Assembly: GCA_964035015.1 (NCBI GenBank)
Contig: OZ036015.1
Location: forward strand, 4,308,826-4,372,825
DNA from: Corallium rubrum
Taxonomy: Eukaryota; Cnidaria; Anthozoa; Scleralcyonacea; Coralliidae
DNA: 64,000 nucleotides
Reading direction: 5' to 3'
The notes beneath the pieces were generated by a model. It was not told where the DNA came from. It worked only from the letters and a program-made list of their open reading frames with translations, and did no database searches. Numbering within the stretch: position 1 is the first letter of the stretch; every line of letters begins with the position of its first letter. Both the position numbers and the translations under genes were made by a program. Positions 38,542 through 50,583 of the stretch are shown in pieces.

Positions 38542-39570
38542 TTACATGCCAGGTACTTTAATGCGTCGCACCTTAGCGCCATTTCTCACCCATGTTCCAT
38601 TCTTACACAGATAATGTGGTTTCATGAACTCTTTGCCATAAAACCTTCTTAAATAAGCTTCAACGTTATTCGGACATTTTGTCTTCACACCTAAAAACAC
38701 ACACGACCTAACTGACAACACCACATCTCGCTTCAATATCACAGAGGTATACTCGTCCTTCAAACTCTCGCCATTGTCCTGGAATAAGAAAATATCTAGA
38801 AACGGCGGGTTGCCTAGCAACAATCGCGCGTGCGGGTTGATAATCGCGCAAGCGTCAGTCTGAGTTGTTACGACAGTCCCATTGCAATCTAAGCGAGGGA
38901 TATTAGGTCTCTTAGTGTGATCTGGAGCGTTTCTCTGTATTAACAAATGCGGTCTTCCGTCGTTCCATTTAAAAGGCCTTTTTTCCTCTTCTGGGTAAAG
39001 CTTCTGGTAATCCCTTCTGAACATACACACGTCTATATCGTGATCATACGGAACAGTATCGCCATTACGCTTCCATCCCAAAAGCGAGCCAAAGCACAAG
39101 AAGTAATCGGTAATACCAACACGTTCAGCCAGCGAGACCCAGAACCGAAATAAGACCTCGAAACCTCTATGAAACAGGTTCTCATTACATACCCCTCCGT
39201 AATAAGCTTTTTTGACGTTTGTTGTCACGGCATTCTCTATGGCAACGTTTGCTGTCGTAGCTTTCTCTATGGCAACGTTTGCTGTCGTAGCTTTCTCTAT
39301 GGCAACGTTTGCTGTCGTTGCTTTTTCTATGGCAACGTTTGCTGTCGTTGCTTTTTCTATGGCAACGTTTGCTGTCGTTGCTTTCTCTATGGCAACGTTT
39401 GCTGTCGTTGCTTTCTCCATGGCAACGTTTGCTGTGTTATTGGAAAAGAGAAATCCTATGTGCGTCTGTATTGTCAATATATCGATTTTCAAACCAAATT
39501 TCGCCATTAGGTAGAGCAACAAAACGAGTAAACAAGTTAAATATACCTTTCGACAGTGAAAAAGACGCAT
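38542..39570 (-). CDS. LicD / fukutin-like nucleotidyltransferase-fold protein, single exon
   Basis: 342 codons, ATG at 39,570, TAA at 38,542. Residues 10-26 (YLTCLLVLLLYLMAKFG) form a signal anchor, so a type II Golgi/ER protein is expected. Residues 45-120 are a stalk of seven or eight near-identical 10-residue repeats (TTANVAIEKA). The catalytic-type domain follows: CFGSLLGWKRNGDTVPYDHD then IDVCMF (residues 159-183), the GxLLGxxR...P(W/Y)DxDxDv signature of LicD/FKTN/FKRP proteins, then FLDIFLF and a C-terminal YLCKNGTW. Relatives transfer phosphocholine or ribitol-phosphate to glycans; the substrate here is unknown. The absence of introns, unlike its neighbours, suggests retroposition or a lineage-specific intronless family. 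Confidence 0.85.
   Translation of the reverse strand: MRLFHCRKVYLTCLLVLLLYLMAKFGLKIDILTIQTHIGFLFSNNTANVAMEKATTANVAIEKATTANVAIEKATTANVAIEKATTANVAIEKATTANVAIEKATTANVAIENAVTTNVKKAYYGGVCNENLFHRGFEVLFRFWVSLAERVGITDYFLCFGSLLGWKRNGDTVPYDHDIDVCMFRRDYQKLYPEEEKRPFKWNDGRPHLLIQRNAPDHTKRPNIPRLDCNGTVVTTQTDACAIINPHARLLLGNPPFLDIFLFQDNGESLKDEYTSVILKRDVVLSVRSCVFLGVKTKCPNNVEAYLRRFYGKEFMKPHYLCKNGTWVRNGAKVRRIKVPGM
39225..39432 (-). repeat. 30-bp coding minisatellite inside the LicD-like gene
   Basis: Seven tandem copies of a 30-bp unit (CAACGTTTGCTGTCG core on the plus strand), each keeping the frame and encoding TTANVAIEKA. Differences between copies are mostly silent. Copy number is likely polymorphic and would change stalk length by 10 residues per step. 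Confidence 0.9.
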
Positions 39571-39779
39571 AGAGCAATCAATTCAGTCTTCGACTCGGCT
39601 AAATAATCCGAAAGATTCGTATAGCTGTAAAATCAATATATATAAATGATTAGCTTTTTTATTAGAAGTGAGAATTTGTAGTGAATACCATACGACCTCA
39701 TGACCCAGTTACATACTTTAGTTTATTTTAAAATCTTTTAAATCAGACCCCATAATGATTTAGTTAAAATTAATTGTTA

Positions 39780-40245
39780 TTGGTGGGTAGGTAGGTAGGT
39801 GTATAGGTAGGTGGGTAGGTAGGTAGGTATGTAGGTGTGTAGGTAGGTAGGTATGTAGGTAGGTAGGTAAGTAGGTAGGTAGGTGGGTAGGTAGGTAGGT
39901 ATGTAGGTAGGTAAGTAGGTAGGTAGGTGTGTAGGTAGGTAGGTATGTAGGTAGGTAGGTAAGTAGGTAGGTAGGTGGGTGGGTAGGTGTGCATGTAGGT
40001 AGGTAAGTAGGTGTGTAAATAGGTAGGTGTGTAGGTAGGTAGGTGTGTAGGTAGGTAGGTGTGTAGGTAGGTAGGTAAGTAGGTAGGTAGGTGTGTAGGT
40101 AGGTAGGTAAGGTAGGTAGGTAGGTGTGTAGGTAGGTGGGTAGGTGTGTAGGTAGGTGGGTGGGTAGGTGTGTAGGTAAGTAGGTAGGTAGATGTGTAGG
40201 TAGGTAGGTAGGTGTGTAGGTAGGTGGGTAGGTGTAGGTGTGTAC
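39780..40245. repeat. GGTA tetranucleotide array
   Basis: (GTAG)n with interspersed GTGG, GTGT and GTAA variants, upstream of the LicD-like gene. Thr/Pro/Tyr-rich minus-strand open frames are artefacts. Confidence 0.95.
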
Positions 40246-40326
40246 CATCCTAGTGCATGCTCCATGATTAGAGTGTCTGGCTAGTACAACGAAGGTTGTG
40301 AGTTCATTTAGAATTTTACTACTTTG

Positions 40327-40975
40327 GACAGCTTGTAGAGCAAGAACTAACAAAACTTTACAAACCCTAAGCTGAAAGTACCATACTAACTAACGACAGC
40401 TTGTAGAGTAAGAACTAACAAAACTTTACAAACTCCAAGCTGAAAGTACTATACTAACCAACGACAGCTTGTAGAGCAAGAACTAACAAAGTTTACAAAC
40501 TCTAAGCTGAAAGTACTATACTAACCAACGACAGCTTGTAGAGCAAGAACTAACAAAACTTTACAAACTCCAAGCTGAAAGTACTATACTAACCAACGAC
40601 AGCTTGTAGAGCAAGAACTAACAAAGTTTACAAACTCTAAGCTGAAAGTACTATACTAACTAACGACAGCTTGTAGAGCAAGAACTAACAAAACTTTACA
40701 AACTCCAAGCTGAAAGTATACTATACTAACCAACGACAGCTTGTAGAGCAAGAACTAACAAAACTTTACAAACTCCAAGCTGAAAGTACTATACTAACCA
40801 ACGACAGCTTGTAGAGCAAGAACTAACAAAACTTTACAAACCCTAAGCTGAAAGTACTATACTAACTAACGACAGCTTGTAGAGCAAGAACTAACAAAAC
40901 TTTACAAACCCTAAGCTGAAAGTACTATACTAACTAACGACAGCTTGTATAGCAAGAGCAAACTTCAAGCTGAAA
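40327..40975. repeat. Second array of the 68-bp minisatellite, inverted
   Basis: About ten units reading CAGCTTGTAGAGCAAGAAC, AACTTTACAAACTC and GCTGAAAGTACTATAC, the reverse complement of the MAN2A intron 1 array 10 kb away. Spacing is about 68 bp with small indels. Confidence 0.9.
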
Positions 40976-41437
40976 GTGTTATATTACATTATATTTTAGT
41001 GCCCAATGCTTACCTTAATAATTGCCGATATACAAGACATTACATGCTTCTCTACTCGATTAAGATTTCTACATCACAAACGCGAATGATGTACGGAGCT
41101 TGCCACGCACACATTAGCTTCGAGTCAGACGGTGAACTCCAGATTTCGTTCTGAATAAGTCGGTTAGCTGGTCAACAGAACTACAAATTACAAAGAAGCC
41201 GGGGTGAATTGATGCGTGAATTTGAAGGAAATAATAGTTAATTACGTAATGGGGGGTAAATACATGTGAACACATGACTATGAATCTACAACCTTATAGG
41301 GGCCGTTATATGCAGTGCTTCCACTTTGCCAAACTGAAATTTCCTTTCTTTTAGTAAAAAAATCCTTATTTTGACCAAAATTTCCTTCCAAAAACATACA
41401 AATTTCCTTCAAATTTCCTTCAACGAATTAAGTATAA
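40976..41437. other. Unassigned sequence
   Basis: Short open frames without protein-like features. A repetitive AAATTTCCTT motif occurs at 41,338-41,422. Nothing else recognised. Confidence 0.4.
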
Positions 41438-42641
41438 ACAAGACGCCTGGTCAGGCGTTCACTCGGGCTACTGCAAAATCACAGTGCTATGCAGTGCTAA
41501 GGTCTGAAGTCTATTAAACACATTGGTCACAGACAAAAGTCAAAACGCAATCCAATTCTCCGATAGAAAACACAATTTGCAATAACAAAATACGATGGCT
41601 GTATTTATTAACATATTTCCACACATGTACACAGCGCTCATATGTCGAGTCTCTTCAGGTATTAAATATCAACACAACTATCAACGGCGTGTGCGATTGT
41701 AAGTGTATATAATATCAAGATACTTGCCACCGACATTACTGACCAATAACTATGTCTGTGAACACACAGAACACATCCGAGACGAGTGATCAGACATCAG
41801 GAAAGCAAAGAAAGAAAGTATTATTTCCACACATGTACAGCGTTCAATATGTCAAGTCTCTTCGCCTTATTACACGCAAGTTCACTTAATGAACGGCGTG
41901 TGCGATTGTAAGTGTATATAATAATATCAAGATACTTGCCAGCGACATTACTGCCCAATAACTATGTTTGTGAACAAACAAAACACATCCGAGACGAGAA
42001 AGCTCACTCACTCACTCACTCAGTCAGTCGAAAAGGAAGAAGTGAAAATAGTGTACCAATGGAAATAACGAGACAGCTTACCTTTACTTCAACAGATCCT
42101 GGCGAGTTTTGATAAAACGGCCATACAATGTATAGTATCGCCGAGAGATAGAGATTGATTCCTCGTTGCTCGAACACGTCCTGATTGCTCAGACAAAGGT
42201 CATAGCACAGATCACTGGATCAGTGGGTCATACTCATTACTGTCATTAGACGTAGCCAAGGTCCGCCACTCCGCCACCGCATTTCGGCCTTATTTTTGAT
42301 CGGCAGCCAGTCGATAGCCAACACGTAAACAACTGAGAAACAGTGAAATGTCTTACTAATACTCAAAAACATCGATAAAATGGCAATGAAAGCTTGGTTC
42401 AAAAGAAACAACTCGCCAAACCTCGATTTCGCAAAGCGGCGGCCATTACGGCAATTTCGCGCGGCCGGGAGACTAAGACTAAAACGCAAAAAATAATAAC
42501 AAAGCCGAAACCTAGACTCGTCTACCTGCGGTAGCCCGAGTAATAAGCACAATAATAACGTACTTGAACAACGCGTTTTAGCCTGCAATTTCATGCCCGT
42601 TGCCCACAGAGCCTGCTTGCAGGCTAACAGCTTTATTAGAA

Positions 42642-42939
42642 CATAGTCAATCGAGATATGGTCTGGAAACTCAGCTAAAATCTTTGGTCTATCTTTTTGT
42701 TCGCCTTTATGCATTTTTGTGCACGGTGCACGGTCACTGAACACATTGTATTTTAGTATAATGAACGAATTGTCCAATAGCAACGTTTCAGTTCAATCAC
42801 TCAACCATGCTATTTAAATATTAATAAACCTAAAACAAAGGATGTGCACGGTGTAAGGTACGGTTCAACATAAAATCACAGCTCATTATAGGCGCTTTGA
42901 AGTTTGCCGAGTTTCCAGACCATATCTCGATTGACTATG
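42642..42939. mobile_element. 298-bp MITE with 7-bp target duplication
   Basis: ATTAGAA stands at 42,635-42,641 and 42,940-42,946. The element starts CATAGTCAATCGAGATATGG and ends with its reverse complement (about 30-bp TIRs). The interior contains GTGCACGGTGCACGGTCAC. A rearranged relative is at 26,779-27,072. The minus-strand 187-codon open frame at 42,220-42,783 runs across the left end of this MITE and is not a gene. Confidence 0.85.
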
Positions 42940-42946
42940 ATTAGAA

Positions 42947-44930
42947 TTATCACAAATAACCCAATTTACCCAAACTTTTACATGTTGTCAGTATGTACGT
43001 ACTAATCTGAACAAGTTTCATGGTACTGTGTGTCTGAATACAGAGAATAATATATGGATGTGCGGAAATACGAGTGCTGAACAGGTATGAACGATATCCT
43101 GTTCAAGACGAGAAATAAATTTCATTTTTCTAAGGCTCTAAGCATCCATGAATTATTCTGTTTATTTCATAAAAACTAACACAAAAAATCAAAATCGAGG
43201 ATCAATTTTACTGCAAAGTAGATAAACAAGCAATATCGTTGAACCGATATCTTCACACGTAAGTCGTAACGTAGTGGCGGAAAACTCTGTATCAAAATTT
43301 ATAATATGAAGAGTGAACACTTAAACATAGGGAAATTATAATATGTTTTAAGTCATAATGTTTAATGTTTATAAACTTTATATGCAGTTACGTTACGCAC
43401 TTACGCCACTTAAGAAGTTGCGCCGGCATGAAATTAAGTTTTAAACTGTTAGTTTATAGCCTGTTCATTGTTCAAAGTAGTTTACTTAGAAATTCTTTCC
43501 TTCTTTCCTTCGCTTCTGTGTCAGTGGCGCTTGATTTCATTTTATCAGCAAGTTAGCAAATTTAAACATTCTCTGACTTGGTTTGAGTGAGGCAATCAGC
43601 AGTAAATAGTAATACTTCATCATGACTACTTCATCATGAAGTAGTCATGATGGGTCTACATATATAATAATTTGGCAGTAATTTAGCGACGTTAATTTTG
43701 GGTTAAGGTTACTACAAGTCCTGACTCCTGATTCACATTTTCACAAGAATCACCTAATCATATCTTGTCAAGATATGATAACATACTGTACTTGTAATCT
43801 TGATGTTCCTTTTGATACTGTATAAATTTTGATGCATAGATTGAGTAAAAAGATATTCATCATAGAAACAACTTTGAATCAGTCATGTTCTTCATATATA
43901 TATATACAGTAATACTTTAATGACATATTGGCCATTATAACATCAGCAGCCAAGTGCGTGTTATATGTGGATGGTACCAAAATGTATAGAGAAATTAGAG
44001 TGTCTGACATTCAACTACATTACTAACACTGCAGTGTTGAAGAGCCATCCCAACATGCTCTAAAGTAAAAACATGGAATCAGGATTCATGTTGTATGAAG
44101 ATATTGCATAGATGTAGGGTGCTGGTATATTTTACCTGTCACCTATTGCATATTTGCTCGTGCATCTGTACCTGGCCCACACATGTGAAGTTTGGGCACC
44201 TCAGAGAACAAAAATCAGTAAGGTTGAAAGACTATAATGCAGGGCAACTAAATATATTTTAAGTTTTTGAACTGGCAGGATGATTTATCATACAATCTGA
44301 ATGATCATCTGAAAACAGTTAATCTACTACTATACCATTATCATACTGGCATGACTTGAAAGATCTTATCTATATATTTTAAACGTTATACAGGTCACTA
44401 TAATATTCCTATTAATAGTTTGTGCAAATCAATAAGTCAGTCAGAATCACTAGAAACAGTTCAGAACTAGATGTACTAGTTTCTAAGTGCTGGACTAAAC
44501 TTTTTAAGCTAGTTAATACTTGAACTGTATATGTAACTTTTGTGAAATGGTCTAGAATTCCAGATAATCCTGAATATTAAGAAAATGAAACCCAACCCTG
44601 ACCCCCACCTCTAAAGCTGACCCTAAACCTAACGACAACCGCCGGTAACCCTAAATCTAACCACAACCCTCCAGGGAGAAAGTTCCACCTCTAGACCCCT
44701 GACCACAACACCCCTACTGTTTTTTTGTTATATGCATTTTAGTTTAACATCCTGCATGTGGGACTGCCAAGTCCCCTCGGCATCAGGATCATCCTGAATT
44801 GTCAATCTAACGTGTCTAGAATTCAGGATTACGATCTGATCTTCCTCGGCCCACTCCCACCTATTTGCTCGCGCGTTATACAGATCTCTGCACTTTCCAG
44901 TAAGCCCGAGTGAACACCTGACCCAGGTGT
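42947..44930. other. Inner part of the foldback, no gene recognised
   Basis: AT-rich. A 35-bp perfect palindrome lies at 43,618-43,652 (CATCATGACTACTTC arms). CCTAACCCTAAACCTAAC-like short repeats lie at about 44,590-44,700. No open frame with protein character. Confidence 0.45.
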
Positions 44931-45663
44931 CTTGTTACTCGGGCTACCTGTGGTAGCCGAGTCTAGGTTTCGCGATTCTCCTTATTATTATTTTTATTTT
45001 TTTGCGACGCGTTATTAGTCCTCTGGCGGCCACTGGCGATATTGACCAATAAACTTTGCGAAACTGAGCCATGTGACCAACTGACCATATGCATGTGACC
45101 CTCTGCAGTGAGCTTTCTCGTCTTGGGGCAGTAATGTCGCTGGCAAGTATCTTGATATTATTATATACACTTACAATCGCACACGCCGTTCATTAAGTGA
45201 ACTTGCAAGTGACACTTTCTAGGTAAACATGAAGCTGTGTAATAAGGCGAAGAGACTTGACATATTGAACGCTGTGGAAATAATACTTTCTTTCTTTGCT
45301 TTCCTGATGTCTGATCACTCGTCTCGGATGTGTTCTGTGTGTTCACAGACATAGTTATTGGTCAGTAATGTCGGTGGCAAGTATCTTGATATTATATACA
45401 CTTACAATCGCACACGCCGTTGATAGTTGTGTTGATATTTAATACCTGAAGAGACTCGACATATGAACGCTGTGTACATGTGTGGAAATATGTTAATAAA
45501 TACAGGCAATCGTGTTTTGTTATTGCAAATTGTGTTTTCCATCGGAGAGTTGGATTGCGTTTTGACCTTTGTCTGTGACCAATGTGTTTAATAGACTTTA
45601 GGCCATAGCACTGTGATTTTGCAGTAGCCCGAGTGAACGCCTGACCAGGCGTCTTGTTTGTTT

Positions 45664-46650
45664 TTAAAATGTGAGTGTATGTGAGAGACGCGAAGAGAGT
45701 GAGAGTGAGACTTGAGACAGCTTTATACAATATATTCCAAATAAACTTACAAACTTAGTGACTTGTCTTGGATACATTCTTTGGGAGGCGAAGAAATTCA
45801 GGACACGTGGCACCTCCGACGGGATCATATTTGACTGATTCTTACGCAAGAAACTATATAACTAGCAATTATTATCACAAGGGGAATGCTGCCTGGCTAC
45901 GAATCCCTACGATTATTATTAAATACCAAAAGGAAGATGGTTGATATTGGAGCAAATTCGTAAAATAATCCATGGGCTCATATGATTGTGGTATTGGACG
46001 AAGGAGAACGCGATCATATGGCTTCGTTTGATTTGAGTTGCGTGATACCCACGCGCAGATAATGTCTGATCGGAATACTGACCAGCGCGAACACAATGGC
46101 TCCTGTGAGAAACGATGAACTCACAACAATATACACCTAAAATAGAAAGTACATTTTATTCACAAACAAAGCAATTTGATAATTGATGGTAGTGATGGCA
46201 AGAAATCGCAGATGACATCTTATAAATTTCTACCTCACTCCACCATATATTTGCCGTTTTAAGTGAGCCTTTAAGGACAAACAAGAAACATTAAGTACAC
46301 AGAACTATCTTAGTTGTCTTACCTTGAAAAAAGAATATCTCCTTCCTCAAATACCTTGACAAAAGAATATCTCCTTCCCAAATTAATTGAAATTCGCGAC
46401 AGCAGAACAGATCGTTCGCCAACTTCGTCACTGTTGGCAACAGTTCACTCACCTCATGGCGTTGCGAGTTCACAAAATGCCATGTTCGTGGTGGCGTTGA
46501 CAAGTTCCGAACATTAATTCCGTACAACTTCCGTGCAAACGAATAACCCTCTGGAGTATGGATGTAAATTGGCAGCAACTACGTCACAAAACGTCATAAA
46601 ACTGGACAGAAATCCATCCGTACGCCAATTTTCACATATCGAGATCTCGT
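45664..46650. other. Unassigned sequence with short minus-strand open frames
   Basis: Open frames of 60-95 codons on the minus strand (for example 46,291-46,578) show no family motif. They could be exon pieces, but no convincing splice chain was found. Confidence 0.35.
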
Positions 46651-46663
46651 CGACTATACATAG

Positions 46664-47005
46664 GTGCGCAAAGAGGTCTGGACACGAGACATGGTCAAGA
46701 TTAGTGTGCTGCCTACGGCAGCAACAAGCGAAGCGATGGCGACTGCCGACAAGACAGTCCCCGAAGAGACCGCCTCTGTATTAGAAACTAAACTAATACA
46801 ACTAGGAAGAGCCAGAGATAAAACGGACAAGGTTTTAAAAGCAGGTAAGGAGCATGCCATTCGAAGACACGTCGAAACCTTAAAAGAAACACTCAAAGAA
46901 GTAAGCAAATGGCAAAGAACCGTCGAAGCGGAAAAGATTACAGGCTCGGTTTCCAGCCTTATTTCAGGCTGCGACCCGCCCCCGAAATCACGGCTGGGCT
47001 CGTGA
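46664..47005 (+). CDS. Hypothetical 113-residue charged, helix-rich protein or 5' exon
   Basis: An ATG-initiated frame with a Lys/Glu-rich, heptad-like middle (VLETKLIQLGRARDKTDKVL, ETLKETLKEVSKWQRTVEA). The ATG at 46,691 may be the better start. The composition resembles N-terminal segments of retroelement polyproteins or a coiled coil, but no family was recognised. The C-terminal 25 residues look less protein-like, so a donor may lie near 46,940. Could also be spurious. Confidence 0.3.
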   Translation: MRKEVWTRDMVKISVLPTAATSEAMATADKTVPEETASVLETKLIQLGRARDKTDKVLKAGKEHAIRRHVETLKETLKEVSKWQRTVEAEKITGSVSSLISGCDPPPKSRLGS

Positions 47006-48880
47006 GCTCGTCATTGTCAATTTCCACCAATCACAAACGCGCCTGCACATTTTCAGCAGGCATATATTATTGAACATTTGTATAAATTATCGTGACAGCC
47101 AAAGCGGCGGCCGAATTTTCGAAACTTTTGAAGATTTTTTTTTAAAAGATTTGCAACGTCACCATTACCAGTGGCCTCTTGTGTTTGCCATTTAGCCTAC
47201 TAGGTCAGGAAAATCACTGATATTTCAGTCAGCGTCAATAGTTTGTTGATGAAACTCGAAATCAATCACAACTGCGATTTCGCCTTTGATTTCTTTCATG
47301 GAAGATGATCTGATGCGGTTTCTCAAGTCAGTTTGAATCACGGCAGAGTTCGGCAACGATTTATAGAACGACGAAGATGCTAAAAAGCGAATTGAACCTG
47401 GTGAATGTTAGATTGTTTATTTACGTTAATACCGTTTGTGTCTTCGTGAAATGGCGGGCCTAATTCTTGATTAAAGATGTCCATAAGAAAAGATTGCACC
47501 TTGCTTCAGTTCACGAAGCTCACTAAATTATAAGTCGTGTCTTTGCCATGCATTTCTGCCATTTCAAACATCTGCGATTTATCGTTCACTGACTCTGTTT
47601 ATAGTGTCGGTTGGATGAATGACAACAAGAAACTATTTCTTGAAAGAAATAGCTGTTTCGTTCCGGTCAGTCGTTTATGAGGGTCTGTTTCAACAGCAAT
47701 GACGAATTTTAGCTCAACTAATTATTTCCCCATGTAGACTGGCGCGACAATTTTTACTACGCGCCTGCGTTTCATACGACAAATTTAATTCAGACGATTT
47801 TTGTTTTGCATATAAACAAACTAGAAATATGCTGAAGCGAGAAGATTATAATAAAACTACAAAAAAATAATTTAAGCTTCGTCTAATAAAACGAACACAT
47901 TTCAGACGTTGTACCGTCTGATCATGACGGATTACTCTCTCCTCCGCAGTCCAGAGGGGCAGGCTCTATTGATTATTTCAGGTTATTCGCAGTCGCATAA
48001 ATTCGACTGAATTTAAATGTGACGTGCTAACGGTCCCACGATTTTCGTGAGAACGCAATTATTTTGGCAACGTAAATCTTCTATTCAGTAGCAATACTCT
48101 TCTGACCGTCTATAGGAGGAAAATAAAACGTTACCAAAATAATTGCTTTCTCAGGAAAATTGCGAGATGCTAGCACGTCGCATTTAAATTTCATGCAGCT
48201 GATGACACCGCGGTATTTATTGAATAATCGCCAATAGCAAATTCATAAATTTCCAAGGCCAAAAGGTCAATATAAATTAGGTCAATAACGGACTATCATC
48301 ATTTTCGTCGTCATAGGTCATAGTTTAATTCTCGAATCAGAATAATCCATTTAGATGGGCCACAAATGAATGATAACGACCTTCTAGCCTCAAACTATTG
48401 ACATTGTTCATAAAATAGCTATATTTTAAAATTATTAGACACGCGTGAAACAGTGCGACTGACCTTTTGGAACGCGCAGTTGCCATACATAACGAATGCA
48501 TTCTCGAGTTCAACGAGGGGAAAGTTAACGTCCTACTTTCTACAGCACAAGATTGATGATTCGCTTCGCACGGGATTGTTTACGTCTTCGAATTTAATAC
48601 TCTAGATCAGCAATATTTTCACTTCGTTTTGGCGTTTAACCACGCCTCCAACTAAATTTTTTTATGCGGAATTTTGATTTCATTGGATAAGATCACAGTT
48701 ATGTCAACAACACTGCACTACGATTGGACGATTTTCATCTGTGATGACAGTTTCTTTTGTGATGTCAATGGAAAGCTAATACAGTAACAGTTTCGTTCCT
48801 GCGGGGAACGAAACAAAAATATCTTTTAAATATAGAAGAGGCGAAACCAGGATTCATAATTAAAATCGTAGACGTTCTCT
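47006..48880. other. Long non-coding stretch with one hairpin element
   Basis: No gene recognised. An imperfect inverted repeat at 48,006-48,195 (arms sharing GCAATTATTTTGGCAACG and CGTGCTAACGG-like segments) is probably a MITE. A short GC palindrome (GTTTCGTTCC...GGAACGAAAC) lies at 48,789-48,813. Confidence 0.5.
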
Positions 48881-49077
48881 GGTTTAAATATTTATTATTT
48901 ACGAGCTTTCGGTTGCCAGTCTGCAGCCTTCAACGGGTTGGTTACAATGAATAGCACTGGTTTACAATTACTAACACAAAACAGATACATTGACTATAAA
49001 GACATAGTGACACTTCCGCCCACGTGAAAAGATGAATAATTATTTACATTGATTTATAATAATATTTGATAGTGTTT

Positions 49078-49430
49078 TTAAGCCTTTTTAAGTAAAAATC
49101 GATATTGTTCTGGCAAGTGTTTTGCATTATTGTCTGCGTTTTCTCTACATGCTGTATACCAAGATTCTAGAGTCGATCTGTGTCTATAATTTGCGGTGTC
49201 TAAAATTTTTCCGTTAGAAAAGTCAATCCGGTGATGGTTTGCCCACGCATGATTAGAAATGTTGGATCCATTTTTGCAGTTTTTTACGTTGCGTTCGTGT
49301 TCCTTTCTTCTTGTTTTAAACGCTCGTCCTGTCTCACCAATGTAACTCCACGAACAATCAGAACAATTTATTTGATAAATTACGTTTGGTCTTCTGAGGA
49401 TGGTCTGTCTTTGATCGAGGGAAACAAATG
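49078..49430 (-). pseudogene. Penelope-like GIY-YIG fragment, minus copy
   Basis: Reverse complement of the plus copy that starts at 49,431. It reads QINCSDCSWSYIGETGRAFK and the true element C-terminus, WYTACRENADNNAKHLPEQY, then RFLLKKA and stop at 49,078. A 4-bp deletion near NVIYQ relative to the plus copy shifts the frame. Downstream (48,895-48,945) is the typical ACGAGCTTTCGGTTGCCAG terminal region, perhaps a decayed hammerhead. Confidence 0.75.
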
Positions 49431-49784
49431 TTTCCCTCGATCAAAGACAGACCATCCTCAGAAGACCAAACAAATGTAATTTATCAAATAAATTGTTCTG
49501 ATTGTTCGTGGAGTTACATTGGTGAGACAGGACGAGCGTTTAAAACAAGAAGAAAGGAACACGAACGCAACGTAAAAAACTGCAAAAATGGATCCAACAT
49601 TTCTAATCATGCGTGGGCAAACCATCACCGGATTGACTTTTCTAACGGAAAAATTTTAGACACCGCAAATTATAGACACAGATCGACTCTAGAATCTTGG
49701 TATACAGCATCACCCGATTCGCACCTCATTACACACATATTAAGAGGTATTCATTGTATCTCATTACACGCATATAAGTGCTAA
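49428..49784 (+). pseudogene. Penelope-like GIY-YIG fragment, plus copy
   Basis: 118 codons. It carries VIYQINCSDCSWSYIGETGR, FKTRRKEHERNVKNC, SNHAWANHHRIDFSNGKIL and RSTLESWYT: GIY-YIG core (Y-IGETGR), the CxxC-type cysteines, the catalytic-region Arg and His, and the conserved Glu in LESW. The reverse transcriptase is absent. After WYTA the sequence leaves the family consensus, so the last ~25 codons are not ancestral. Confidence 0.8.
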
Positions 49785-49799
49785 TAGTAGATCTACTGG

Positions 49800-50432
49800 G
49801 TCTACTGGCAGTTCATTAATTAAATTGTACCCAGTCGAGACGCGTGTTGGAACACGGTTTCGAACGTGGGACAACGAGAAAATCCATTTTAGTTCTTTTA
49901 CATTTTATACTATAAATTAGTGCGAAATTGTTGACGCAATGTAAGTAATTTTTGTTATTTTATATTTCTGTTATATTTCTGTGTGATTTCTTCTTTAAAT
50001 ATAAGTACAGTATTATATTATTATTGTACTATTATTATTGTGTATTTGTGACTGTATTTGTGTTATATTATAATACTAGTGATTATACTATTATCAACTT
50101 GATTTAAATGTATATTAATAGTTCATGACTTCCATACGTAGTATGAAATAAATTGTACGGTAGTATGAAATAGAAATTAAACATTTCATTTGAATAGCAT
50201 TCACATTAAATATGTCTTAACGATGAATTTCTATTTTCCTGTTTTTTGAAAAGGAATGAGTTTCATATGGGCTAGGTTGTCAAACTAGCAGTATTTCAAC
50301 CGATTTCAATATGAATGCACTTTGAATTCTGAACAGAACCTATATCCCAGCTAGCCCTTTGTCTTTGTTTTAGTCCCAATGAATGCTCAGTACTGGGCTT
50401 TGTATTGTATTGCCCTGTAGAATTTATTTTGT

Positions 50433-50493
<61 letters not shown>

Positions 50494-50560
50494 ATAATTC
50501 TATGTATTTATGTTGCTTAGGGGATGTAAAAAAGCCACAACTGTTTCATACAAGGTTGTA
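49800..50560. other. AT-rich region with a TA microsatellite
   Basis: TATTATTATT-like stretches and (TA)n at about 50,437-50,490. No gene. The sequence upstream of 50,569 may hold the 5' exon of the next gene, but none was identified. Confidence 0.45.
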
Positions 50561-50583
50561 GAATATAGAGGTGGCCAATCCAA

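Larger units (their letters stand above)
41438..45663. mobile_element. 4.2-kb foldback with ~0.55-kb inverted arms
   Basis: The left arm (41,438-42,005) and right arm (45,107-45,663) are reverse complements of each other, starting at AACAAGACGCCTGGTCAGGC and sharing ACGGCGTGTGCGATTGTAAG and CGAGACGAGTGATCAGACATC. The right arm lacks part of the last subrepeat. Each arm has an internal ~205-bp direct duplication. A second, inner inverted pair lies at about 42,490-42,550 and 44,935-45,000 (CGAAACCTAGACTCG, GTAGCCCGAGTAATAAG). No transposase is seen in the 3-kb middle. No target duplication was found, so the exact class is open. Confidence 0.7.

Noticed and set aside
39760..40353. Thr/Pro/Tyr-rich 197-codon ORF resembling a mucin or adhesive protein
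   Set aside because: Entirely (GGTA)n; no signal peptide or unique domain of its own.
42220..42783. 187-codon minus-strand ORF
   Set aside because: Begins inside a MITE and runs through foldback sequence; no conserved motif.
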